Source of the DNA: Planctomycetota bacterium
GTDB taxonomy: Bacteria; Planctomycetota; UBA1135; GCA-002686595
Direction: 5' to 3'
DNA length: 5,096 nucleotides
Assembly: GCA_029212955.1 (NCBI GenBank)
Contig: JARGOW010000325.1
Coordinates: 1 to 5,096, forward strand
Part shown: positions 1 to 5,096 of the stretch, one piece after another
Layout: every line of letters starts with the position of its first letter
Position numbering within the stretch: the stretch's first letter is position 1
The notes under the pieces: model-generated
Told to the model about the DNA's origin: nothing
Seen by the model: only the letters and a program-made list of their open reading frames with translations
Databases searched by the model: none
Program-made: the position numbers and the translations under genes

Positions 1-450
1 GATGCGGACATGCACGAGCCTTCGGTGGAGCAATACCTGGGACTACCCCGTCGTCAGGGATTGGCGGAGGTTCTAGCCGGCCAGCTGACCATCGACCAAG
101 CCGTGCGCGCGACGTCCATCGACGGGGTTTCGATCATGGGGGCGGGCACTCGCCCCCAGAACCCTTCGGAGCTGCTCGGTTCCGACCGCATGAAAACGGT
201 CATGAACCGATTGCGCCAGCGCTACTCCTACGTGGTCATCGATACCCCTGCGGCGCTCAATGTTTCCGACGCCAGCCTGGTGGGCTCCATGGCCGACGGA
301 ATCCTTCTGGTGGTCCGGCTTGGATCCACGGCGCGGTACCACGTACAGCGGACCCACAACACCCTGGAAGCCCTGGGTGGAAACGTGCTTGGAACCCTTT
401 TGATCGACGCCAACCTGCCCAACATTGGAAAGGATTATTCCAAAGGTTGA
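1..450 (+). CDS. CpsD/CapB-family tyrosine-protein kinase (BY-kinase), C-terminal part
   Basis: This is the 3' part of a P-loop ATPase of the bacterial tyrosine kinase family, which autophosphorylates and controls chain length and export of capsular or exopolysaccharide with a Wzc/CapA-type membrane partner. The reading frame is open from base 1; the ATG at 10 is internal, because the codons before it (Asp-Ala-Asp) belong to the Walker A' motif DADMHEPS. The family pattern follows in order: a GLAEVL/G segment near residues 20-27, GAGTRPQNPSELL near 47-59 (matching the usual G.xPPNPxELL), and the Walker B strand VVIDTP near 78-83 (bases 232-249), then VSDA and ADGILLVVR. The P-loop itself lies left of the window. 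The C-terminus has only one tyrosine near the end (GKDYSKG), not the tyrosine cluster typical of Wzc-type kinases, so it may be a kinase with few autophosphorylation sites or a non-kinase ATPase of the same family. Whether a Wzc-like membrane domain is fused upstream cannot be seen. Family assignment is strong; kinase activity is inference. Confidence 0.88.
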   Translation, partial: DADMHEPSVEQYLGLPRRQGLAEVLAGQLTIDQAVRATSIDGVSIMGAGTRPQNPSELLGSDRMKTVMNRLRQRYSYVVIDTPAALNVSDASLVGSMADGILLVVRLGSTARYHVQRTHNTLEALGGNVLGTLLIDANLPNIGKDYSKG

Positions 451-461
451 TCGTGGAGGGA

Positions 462-498
462 GCGCGGGGAATCAGCCCCGTTTGCGCCGGATTTTTTT
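462..498 (+). terminator. Candidate intrinsic terminator of the kinase gene
   Basis: Twelve bases after the kinase stop, the sequence can fold into a hairpin: CGGGG (465-469) pairs with CCCCG (476-480) around a 6-nt loop. The stem extends by GCG (462-464) with CGC (485-487) across a 4-nt bulge (481-484). Four bases further on is a run of seven T (492-498). This is the layout of a Rho-independent terminator on the + strand. It lies almost wholly inside the 3' end of the convergent metallopeptidase gene, where the T-run encodes part of that protein's basic tail (Lys-Lys-Ile). The bulge and the short spacer to the T-run make it less than ideal. Confidence 0.45.
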
Positions 499-1233
499 GG
501 CTAGGGACCAGAGGTCCTTTTGCTCCCACTGGAGAGCGCGAGCGTAGTCGGGATAGCGGCTTTCGCGCCGACGAAAAGTCGGACTGTGGTGTACCCAGCG
601 CCCACCGGGTGACCTGTGGCTCGGGTGGATCGCGTGCAGCAACTCGTGGAATATGATGTAGCGCACGAAGAACTCGGGGGCCCGGGGGTCGTCCAGCAGG
701 GGGTGGATTCGGACCAGGTTGCGATCTTTGCTGTAGCTGCCCAGGCGCAGGCTCTTGAGCTTGCCGCGTGGATTTTGCTGGCTCCAGGTGATCGCGGGCA
801 AGGGGAGCAAATCCTTGGCTGGGTCGTCGAGGGGTGGGTTTTCGAAGCCAAAGTGCCGGGGGAATTCCTGTGCTCCCACGGAGTGCAGAAGGGGGATAAG
901 GTCGTAGTGCTGGCCCTGGGTTTTCACGCGCACGCGGCGCGGGGCTTTGGCGGGCAGGAGGGCCACACGAGCCTGAATCCACTGATCCAGCCGTTGGCTT
1001 GCGAGCCGCGCCCTGCGGCCCACCCGCAGCCAATGCCCCAGATCCTGAACGGTCTCCACGGGGGCCTCCTCAAAGAAGCCATGCAGGCCCAAATCCACTC
1101 CGGCGCTTTTGAATGGGCCATACCCCAGTGCCTTGGCTTGCACGGGGGTGCTGCGGCTCCGCGTGAAGCGCACTTGGACGGGAGCTCCGAGCTCTTGGGT
1201 CAAGGCCCGGGCGAGGGTATCGGTAGTCCACAT
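472..1233 (-). CDS. SprT-like zinc metallopeptidase domain protein
   Basis: A 253-residue protein predicted to be a zinc-dependent metallopeptidase. The C-terminal half carries HELLH at residues 196-200 (two zinc histidines plus the catalytic Glu) inside a hydrophobic helix (FFVRYIIFHELLHAIHP). A third probable ligand, His216, is in H-S-P-T-F and resembles the H-G-x-x-F element of SprT/SPRTN-type domains. The preceding strand LGSYSKDRNLVRIHPLL (164-180) also fits the SprT-like fold. The first ~160 residues are not a known catalytic domain; the stretch GLHGFFEEAP..VQDLGHWL (49-69) followed by LDQWI resembles the N-terminal region of uncharacterised SprT-like proteins, from memory of the family. 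There is no signal peptide, so it is probably cytoplasmic. The tail is very basic (KKIRRKRG), which would suit nucleic-acid binding, as in SPRTN proteases acting on DNA-protein crosslinks, but that role is inference. The ATG at 1233 is the first possible start: an in-frame TAA lies 13-15 bases upstream. No Shine-Dalgarno site is visible. The gene ends 21 bp from the convergent kinase gene. Confidence 0.82.
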   Translation of the reverse strand: MWTTDTLARALTQELGAPVQVRFTRSRSTPVQAKALGYGPFKSAGVDLGLHGFFEEAPVETVQDLGHWLRVGRRARLASQRLDQWIQARVALLPAKAPRRVRVKTQGQHYDLIPLLHSVGAQEFPRHFGFENPPLDDPAKDLLPLPAITWSQQNPRGKLKSLRLGSYSKDRNLVRIHPLLDDPRAPEFFVRYIIFHELLHAIHPSHRSPGGRWVHHSPTFRRRESRYPDYARALQWEQKDLWSLAKKIRRKRG

Positions 1234-1322
1234 ACTGGGGCAAGGTTAGCGAAGTCATCCGCTCGGCGCAGGTCCGCAGGGGGCCGAGTCGCAGGTTTTG
1301 CAAAAAGGGATCCCCGGAAACT

Positions 1323-1362
1323 GGCAAGGGCCGCAACCCCCGGGGAGGTTGCGGCCCTTGCC
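1323..1362 (-). terminator. Strong hairpin, probable terminator of the six-module protein gene
   Basis: A perfect 16-bp inverted repeat (GGCAAGGGCCGCAACC at 1323-1338, its complement at 1347-1362) encloses an 8-nt loop. It begins 20 bp past the stop codon of the minus-strand gene at 1383-3359, the usual place for an intrinsic terminator. On the minus strand the bases just after the stem are AGTTTCC, a poor U-tract; a better one (CTTTTTG, 1301-1307 read in reverse) comes about 15 bases later, after a small GGGATCCC palindrome at 1307-1314. It should separate this gene from the metallopeptidase gene starting at 1233. The stem is certain from sequence; terminator function is inferred. Confidence 0.75.
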
Positions 1363-1382
1363 GATTCGTATCGCGTTTGCGA

Positions 1383-3359
1383 TCAGTCTTGGATCTCGAA
1401 GTCCTGGCCCTGATAGGCGCCGTCCCCGCTGATGGAGATACGGCGGCGGGTGGTCTGCAGATCGGCGGAGCCTGCGAAGGGGTTGTTGCCGCCGGAGCTA
1501 GGGCGCTGGGCGCTGATCCAGTAGGTTCCGGAGCGAACAGCCTTGACCTCGTAGGCGCCATCCTTGTTGGTGCGCACGCGGTAGCTCAAGGGGAACTCGG
1601 TGGCGGTTTCCATTTGCAGGTGAACCGTGGCGGCGCTCAAGGGAGCACCGTTGGGTCCGCGGACCACACCGCTGACGGTGCTGCCGGTTTCCATGCGAAC
1701 ATCCTTTAGGTTGGTTTCCACTCCTTCGGTGACGATCACGTTGCGCATGGCCGTGTTGGCAAAGCCGGAGTGCGAAATCTGGACCAGGTACTTGGTGGGG
1801 TGCAAACCACGCAGGATGAATTCGCCAGAAGCGTTGCTCTTCGCGCTCTTCTTGGTGGAGATGCCCGGGAACATTTCGCCCAGGCTGATATCGAAGCCGC
1901 TCCCGGTCCAATCGTTGTTGTCGGTCTTGATGGTGGCGCCGGCAATGGGCTTGCCGTTCGGGTCGACCACGCGGCCGCGGATGATTCCGCCGCCCTTCAG
2001 GGTGACATCGATTCCGCTGAGGTTCTGCCCATCGGTGATCGTGAAGGAGTTGGAGAGGGAGGGGGCAAAGCTGCCCGCTTGGGCTTCCACCAGGTATTCG
2101 CCGGCCATGGGCACGGTGATCTTGAAGGTGCCATCGGCGCTCTTGACCTTGGTGCGAGTCTTGCTGACAAACATGGTCAGCTCCGATCCGCGCATGGGTT
2201 GGCGTAGGTTGACGGTGAAGTTGGTGGCGGGCTCACCCTTGTCGTCGAACACCTGGCCCGAAACGGTGGGCAGGGAAGCGAGTTGGATGGTCACGTCCAT
2301 TTCGCCGGCGTTGATACGCGGCTTGGTGGCGGTCTTGTATCCCTTGGCCGTGGCGCGCAGGGTGTAGTTGCCACCGGGAACGTCCTCGAAGAGGTAGTTG
2401 CCTTCCGCGTCGGTCTTGGCCTGGGTCTGGGTGCGGGATGCGCGGTTGGTCATGGAGAAGGCTTCGACCTTGGCGCCTTTGATGGGGTTGCCTTCCGTGT
2501 CGACGACCATGCCACCAAGGAATTGGGCGGCCTGCATCTCCACGTTACGCTCCACATCTGCCATGCCCGAGATGTTCAGGTTGGGGATGGTGACCTGGCC
2601 GTAACCTTCTGCGGAAACGGTGAGCACGTGGGTGTCCTTGGCGCAGTGGGGGAACTCGTAGGTGCCGTCTGCTGCGGAGGTGGTTTCGTGCTTGGTGGGG
2701 GAGCCTTCCAGGACGCCAGCGCCCAGGGCGGTGGGAGTCAAGACGACGGTGGCGCCACCGACCACGTTGCCCTGCGTGTCTTGGATGGTTCCGAATACAC
2801 GGGAACCGCTGCCCATAACGAGCTCTTGCTCGATGACGGCGCCGGATGTGGCGTCCAGGGGGCTACGCTCCACGTGGGCGTACTCGGGGTGGACCGCGAT
2901 CAGCGTGTACATGTCGAAGGATTCCACGTCCTTGAAACGGAACTCACCGTCCTTGTTGGTTTCGACGGTTCGGTCGGTGGTTCGATCCACATCACCGGGG
3001 CCGCTGAAGAACATGGCGGCTCCACCGAAGCGGGTCAGGGTGACTTTCGCGTTGGAGATGGCGCGGCCTTCGGAGTTGATCACGCGGCCAAGGATCTCGC
3101 CGGGCTGGCCCTCTCCTTTGGTGGTGATCGTGGTGCTGCCTTCTTCGACCACGTCCGGTGTGGAGGTCGTGCGCTCCGTGGGGGTGTCGATCCCTGCGAG
3201 GGCGGTGTCACCCGGCTCGGGCGTGTTTTCTGTGCTGACGTTTTGCTGGCCAGTGGGGTCGAGGCCGCTGGGGTCGTCCTGGTTGGAGCCGGATTGGCTC
3301 ATAAAGTAGCCTCCAGCAGCGAGGGCAAGGATGACTAGAAGAGCAATGAAGGCGCGCAT
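1383..3359 (-). CDS. Exported/membrane-anchored protein with six CarboxypepD_reg-like modules
   Basis: A 658-residue envelope protein. Residues 4-19 form one hydrophobic segment after Met-Arg, followed by a Ser/Thr/Gly/acidic linker to about residue 86. There is no lipobox cysteine, and the only Cys in the protein is residue 239, so it is either a signal-anchor protein or cleaved near ALAAGG. The rest is six tandem beta-sandwich modules of the carboxypeptidase regulatory/prealbumin-like type, starting near residues 87, 184, 277, 362, 456 and 558. Each opens with G.V.D..G.P..GA.V (for example GRVVDPNGKPIAGATI in module 5). Most then show a T..DG.Y.F..V..G.Y.L.A...GY ending. Module 4 has diverged (GEPATNFTV) and module 5 carries an insert around residues 482-507. 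No catalytic domain is visible, so a binding, scaffold or surface role is likely but unproven. The ATG at 3359 places the signal segment at the N-terminus as expected; no Shine-Dalgarno site precedes it. A strong hairpin follows the stop codon. Confidence 0.85.
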   Translation of the reverse strand: MRAFIALLVILALAAGGYFMSQSGSNQDDPSGLDPTGQQNVSTENTPEPGDTALAGIDTPTERTTSTPDVVEEGSTTITTKGEGQPGEILGRVINSEGRAISNAKVTLTRFGGAAMFFSGPGDVDRTTDRTVETNKDGEFRFKDVESFDMYTLIAVHPEYAHVERSPLDATSGAVIEQELVMGSGSRVFGTIQDTQGNVVGGATVVLTPTALGAGVLEGSPTKHETTSAADGTYEFPHCAKDTHVLTVSAEGYGQVTIPNLNISGMADVERNVEMQAAQFLGGMVVDTEGNPIKGAKVEAFSMTNRASRTQTQAKTDAEGNYLFEDVPGGNYTLRATAKGYKTATKPRINAGEMDVTIQLASLPTVSGQVFDDKGEPATNFTVNLRQPMRGSELTMFVSKTRTKVKSADGTFKITVPMAGEYLVEAQAGSFAPSLSNSFTITDGQNLSGIDVTLKGGGIIRGRVVDPNGKPIAGATIKTDNNDWTGSGFDISLGEMFPGISTKKSAKSNASGEFILRGLHPTKYLVQISHSGFANTAMRNVIVTEGVETNLKDVRMETGSTVSGVVRGPNGAPLSAATVHLQMETATEFPLSYRVRTNKDGAYEVKAVRSGTYWISAQRPSSGGNNPFAGSADLQTTRRRISISGDGAYQGQDFEIQD

Positions 3360-3538
3360 ATCGTTCGGTGGGTGCGGGTGGGGGGATGCCGGGCAGTAGC
3401 GAAATTGCCGGGGCTGACAGCCCCAGGAGGCGTTCAGACGAGCAAAGGGGGAAAAGACTTCCCCACTAGGTGGATATTTCTTCCAACTCGGTCATCCGTG
3501 GGACCCCAGTTTGGGGCAGGCCACGGAAAGGGGGTCCT
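3360..3538 (-). other. Intergenic region with small hairpins (possible leader or promoter)
   Basis: This 179-bp gap lies between two minus-strand genes and probably holds the end of one transcript and the start of the next. Two perfect small stems are visible besides the larger structure at 3495-3537: GGGGCT/AGCCCC with a 3-nt loop (3410-3424), and GGGGAA/TTCCCC with a 5-nt loop (3448-3464). On the minus strand the second stem is followed by CCTTTG and the first by GGCAATTTCG, so neither has a proper U-tract. I could not find a convincing -35/-10 pair with correct spacing; an AT-richer patch at 3472-3486 is the likeliest promoter area. Nothing resembling a small gene or a known riboswitch was recognised. 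Confidence 0.35.
3495..3537 (-). terminator. Hairpin just past the 184-residue protein gene, possible terminator
   Basis: TCCGTGG (3495-3501) pairs with CCACGGA (3521-3527) around an inner stem CCCCA/TGGGG (3504-3508 with 3512-3516). A competing 7-bp pairing, GGACCCC (3501-3507) with GGGGTCC (3531-3537), uses some of the same bases. The element begins 2 bp past the stop of the minus-strand gene at 3539. No T-run follows on the minus strand (CACGGATGACC), so if it ends transcription it is not a classic Rho-independent terminator. The pairings are seen directly; the function is a guess. Confidence 0.35.
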
Positions 3539-4093
3539 TCAGGAGCCCGCGGGGGCTGCTTTGGACTTTTCTGCGGAGCTGGATACATCCAGTGAACTCG
3601 GCAGAAAAGACTCCGAAGGTGAGAGAGATCCGAGGAAGTAGCAAAACAGCATCAGCTCGAAGTCCATCTTGCGTTGGATCGTCCACTTGGAGCCGCGCGG
3701 CAGCAGGGGCTGGCGGACCGAGGCCACCTCACCCGTCTTGCTTGCGATGACGCGCCAACCACGGCCGAAGCCCGCCTTGGGCACGATGCGGTAGGGCCGG
3801 ACACCGGACCACACGTCGATGCGGCGCTGGACCAGGCGGGGGCGAAGTGAGGATCCCAGCCATTCGCGCGTATCCGTCCAAAGGGAGAATTGGGCCCGTT
3901 GTAGGCCCGGATCTCGCCGAATGATGAGTTTCTCTCCCTTTTCCGGCACGTATTCGCCACCCATGATCATTCCGCGCCAGTTGCGATGGACGTTCAGAAC
4001 GCCCAAGGTTTCACCCTCTTCATTCAGAATGGTGTGGCGGGGAGACCACCAGCCAGAAAGGCGGGTGGAGAAGTTTTGCATCTTTTGGGCCAT
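3539..4093 (-). CDS. Conserved-looking hypothetical protein, 184 residues (possible LURP-one/Tubby-C-like fold)
   Basis: I do not recognise this family with confidence. The protein is rich in Trp, Arg and beta-prone stretches and has short repeated strand-turn units: HTILNEEGETLGVLNV (20-35), GEKLIIRRDPG (53-63), AQFSLWTDT (67-75), YRIVPKAG (101-108), WRVIASKTGEVASVR (113-127) and KWTIQRKMDFELML (136-149). Alternating strands with 'residue-G' turns, ending in a hydrophobic helix-like stretch (FELMLFCYFL, 145-154), recall the LURP-one-related/phospholipid-scramblase-like beta-barrel fold; this is a weak impression. The last ~30 residues are Ser-rich and probably disordered. No signal peptide or lipobox is seen, so it is likely cytoplasmic or peripheral at the membrane. 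The ATG at 4093 has no Shine-Dalgarno site. The gene starts 84 bp after the cysteine desulfurase stop on the same strand, so co-transcription is possible. That it is a real gene rests on its length, reasonable composition and placement. Confidence 0.68.
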   Translation of the reverse strand: MAQKMQNFSTRLSGWWSPRHTILNEEGETLGVLNVHRNWRGMIMGGEYVPEKGEKLIIRRDPGLQRAQFSLWTDTREWLGSSLRPRLVQRRIDVWSGVRPYRIVPKAGFGRGWRVIASKTGEVASVRQPLLPRGSKWTIQRKMDFELMLFCYFLGSLSPSESFLPSSLDVSSSAEKSKAAPAGS

Positions 4094-4108
4094 GGTCAGC
4101 AGGGGGGT

Positions 4109-4136
4109 CCGGGTCGAGACGCAGTAGCTTACCCGG
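4109..4136 (-). repeat. Small inverted repeat upstream of the hypothetical protein gene
   Basis: CCGGGT (4109-4114) and its complement ACCCGG (4131-4136) are separated by 16 bases, in the 84-bp gap between the cysteine desulfurase stop (4178) and the next start (4093). It could be an operator half-site pair or a weak transcript hairpin. In G+C-rich DNA such 6-bp pairs are common by chance, so this is a note, not a claim of function. Confidence 0.2.
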
Positions 4137-4177
4137 TCGGAAGCGCGGGTGGGGAGTTTTCGTGTGCCAGGAGGCTC

Positions 4178-5096
4178 CTAATGGGGCTGGTGTCCCAGGA
4201 GGAGTTGGCTGGCTCTCACAATGGCCGCAGCGGCCAGGTCCAAATCCCCGGGGTTTGGTCGAAAGGGAAGGGAGAGGCGCAGGCTGCAGGAAGCCTCCGA
4301 TTCGGGCACGCCCATGGCTAGCAATACCTCCGAGGGTGCGTGATGGGTGGCATCGCAGGCCGATCCTGCGGAGGCGAGCAGGCCTTCGGCCTCGAGCAGG
4401 GGGAGCAGGATCTCCGACGGGCAGCCGGGTAGGTACAGCTGGGTGGTGTTGGGAACCCGGGGGCTTTCGCTGCCGTGGACCCGGGACCCTGGAAGGGCTC
4501 GCAGCACATGGGCCTCCAGCCGGTTGCGGGCCTGGGCCAGGTCTTCCAAGCCTTGGGTGTCCTGTACTTGGGCCAAGGCATGCTCCGCCGCGTGTCCCAT
4601 ACCCACGATCCCAGCCACGTTCTCGGTGCCTCCGCGCATTCCCCGTTCCTGACCTCCGCCGTCCAACCAGCCCACACTCTTTGGGGTCTCGCGTAGATAC
4701 AGTGCACCCACGCCCTTCGGGGATCCGAATTTGTGCCCTGAAATTGAAATCCAATCGGCGCCCAATCGGTCCGCGTGGAACGGGAGTTTTCCAGGTGCTT
4801 GCACGGCGTCCACATGCCAACGGGCACCGGACCCGTGAATGCGGTCGGCCCAGCCTTCCATGTTTTGGATAACCCCGGTTTCATTGTTGGCCAGGATGGT
4901 GGAAACCAGGGCGGGCTGTTCGCGGTCCAAGAGTTCTTCGAGCGCGGCCAGGGTGACCTGGCCCGCGGAATCCACGGGCAGCTTGTGGGTTTCAAATCCG
5001 CGCTCGGCCCAGAGTCGGGCGGCGCCTTTGGTGGCGCTGTGCTCCACCGCTGATATGGCGATTGACCCGGGGGACGTTTGGTCCGAAAGTGCCCAA
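4178..5096 (-). CDS. Cysteine desulfurase (NifS/IscS type, PLP-dependent), N-terminus cut
   Basis: This aminotransferase class V enzyme takes sulfur from L-cysteine as an enzyme-bound persulfide, giving alanine and supplying Fe-S cluster or tRNA thiolation pathways. The frame stays open to the right edge; a GTG at 5047 is internal, since upstream codons read SIAISAVEHSA, the family's substrate-site 'EH.A' segment. About 305 residues are present, and the first ~75-80 of a usual 380-400 are missing. Counting from the Val of VEHSA: aNNETG at 53-58, HVDAVQAPG at 78-86 (Asp80 and Gln83 contact PLP), SGHKFGSPKG with the Schiff-base Lys106 (bases 4730-4732), GGGQERGMRGGTEN at 130-143, and ASAGSAC with the catalytic Cys231 (bases 4355-4357). 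The Cys in a GSAC loop points to group I (NifS/IscS) rather than SufS. After Cys comes DATHHAPSEVLLAMG, where IscS has TSASLEPS; the loop is recognisable but divergent. No scaffold (IscU/NifU) gene is visible, so the exact pathway is open. Cytoplasmic. Confidence 0.94.
   Translation of the reverse strand, partial: WALSDQTSPGSIAISAVEHSATKGAARLWAERGFETHKLPVDSAGQVTLAALEELLDREQPALVSTILANNETGVIQNMEGWADRIHGSGARWHVDAVQAPGKLPFHADRLGADWISISGHKFGSPKGVGALYLRETPKSVGWLDGGGQERGMRGGTENVAGIVGMGHAAEHALAQVQDTQGLEDLAQARNRLEAHVLRALPGSRVHGSESPRVPNTTQLYLPGCPSEILLPLLEAEGLLASAGSACDATHHAPSEVLLAMGVPESEASCSLRLSLPFRPNPGDLDLAAAAIVRASQLLLGHQPH

Noticed and set aside
257..1033. 258-residue open frame on the - strand across the kinase end and the metallopeptidase
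   Set aside because: Its Pro/Arg/Ser-rich low-complexity composition is typical of an off-frame reading in G+C-rich DNA, and it overlaps two genes with clear motifs.
616..1413. 265-residue open frame on the + strand opposite the metallopeptidase
   Set aside because: It is antisense to the HELLH gene and runs through the hairpin at 1323-1362; no recognisable domain.
1070..1561. 163-residue open frame on the - strand bridging the six-module and metallopeptidase genes
   Set aside because: It overlaps both genes out of frame, spans the terminator hairpin and has Pro/Ala/Arg-rich shadow composition.
2283..3338. 351-residue open frame on the + strand opposite the six-module protein gene
   Set aside because: It is a Gly/Val/Asp-rich antisense shadow with no domain pattern; the minus strand has the signal segment and six modules.
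3372..3641. 89-residue open frame on the + strand in the 3360-3538 gap
   Set aside because: No start signal, low-complexity content, and it overlaps the 3' end of the 184-residue protein gene.
4169..4179. AGGAGGCTCCT palindrome at the desulfurase stop codon
   Set aside because: Too short to be a convincing operator or terminator and not followed by a T-run.
4020..4872. Long open frames on both strands within the cysteine desulfurase (4020-4820 minus, 4162-4872 plus)
   Set aside because: Both are Pro/Gly/Arg-rich off-frame readings; the desulfurase frame has the PLP lysine and catalytic cysteine.
5045..5047. GTG as the start codon of the cysteine desulfurase
   Set aside because: The frame continues upstream to the window edge with family-typical residues (SIAISAVEHSA), so this is an internal Val.
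1..5096. A new defence, mobile or multi-gene system
   Set aside because: No integrase, transposase, nuclease, toxin-antitoxin pair, direct-repeat array or tRNA was found, and the five genes have wide gaps and no common pathway.

Overview
This is a G+C-rich bacterial window with five protein-coding genes. Two are cut by the window edges, and the coding density is ordinary. The weak use of Shine-Dalgarno sites and a long envelope protein built of tandem CarboxypepD_reg-like modules would fit Planctomycetota or a deltaproteobacterial-type lineage. That assignment is inference only, because the window holds no marker gene.

Layout from left to right. (1) Positions 1-450, + strand: the C-terminal part of a CpsD/CapB/Wzc-type bacterial tyrosine kinase ATPase involved in exopolysaccharide synthesis, entering at its Walker A' motif. 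A candidate intrinsic terminator (462-498) follows it and lies inside the end of the next gene, which is convergent. (2) 472-1233, - strand: a SprT-like zinc metallopeptidase with HELLH and a downstream third histidine, behind a ~160-residue N-terminal region. (3) 1323-1362: a perfect 16-bp hairpin just past the stop of the next gene. (4) 1383-3359, - strand: a 658-residue exported or membrane-anchored protein with one N-terminal hydrophobic segment, a Ser/Thr/acidic linker and six prealbumin-like modules. (5) 3360-3538: a gap with several small hairpins. (6) 3539-4093, - strand: an unrecognised 184-residue protein, perhaps with a LURP-one/Tubby-C-like fold. (7) 4178 to the window end, - strand: most of a NifS/IscS-type cysteine desulfurase, whose start lies beyond the right edge.

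The four minus-strand genes run in one direction but do not look like one tight operon. The gaps are 84, 179 and 149 bp, and two of them contain hairpins. No shared pathway is evident: sulfur mobilisation, an unknown protein, an envelope protein and a metallopeptidase sit next to the end of an exopolysaccharide-type gene. I found no RNA genes, mobile elements or CRISPR arrays, and no convincing sign of a new multi-gene system. The most notable points are the six-module envelope protein, the two-part metallopeptidase, the terminator embedded in a convergent gene, and the lack of Shine-Dalgarno sites before all three visible starts.
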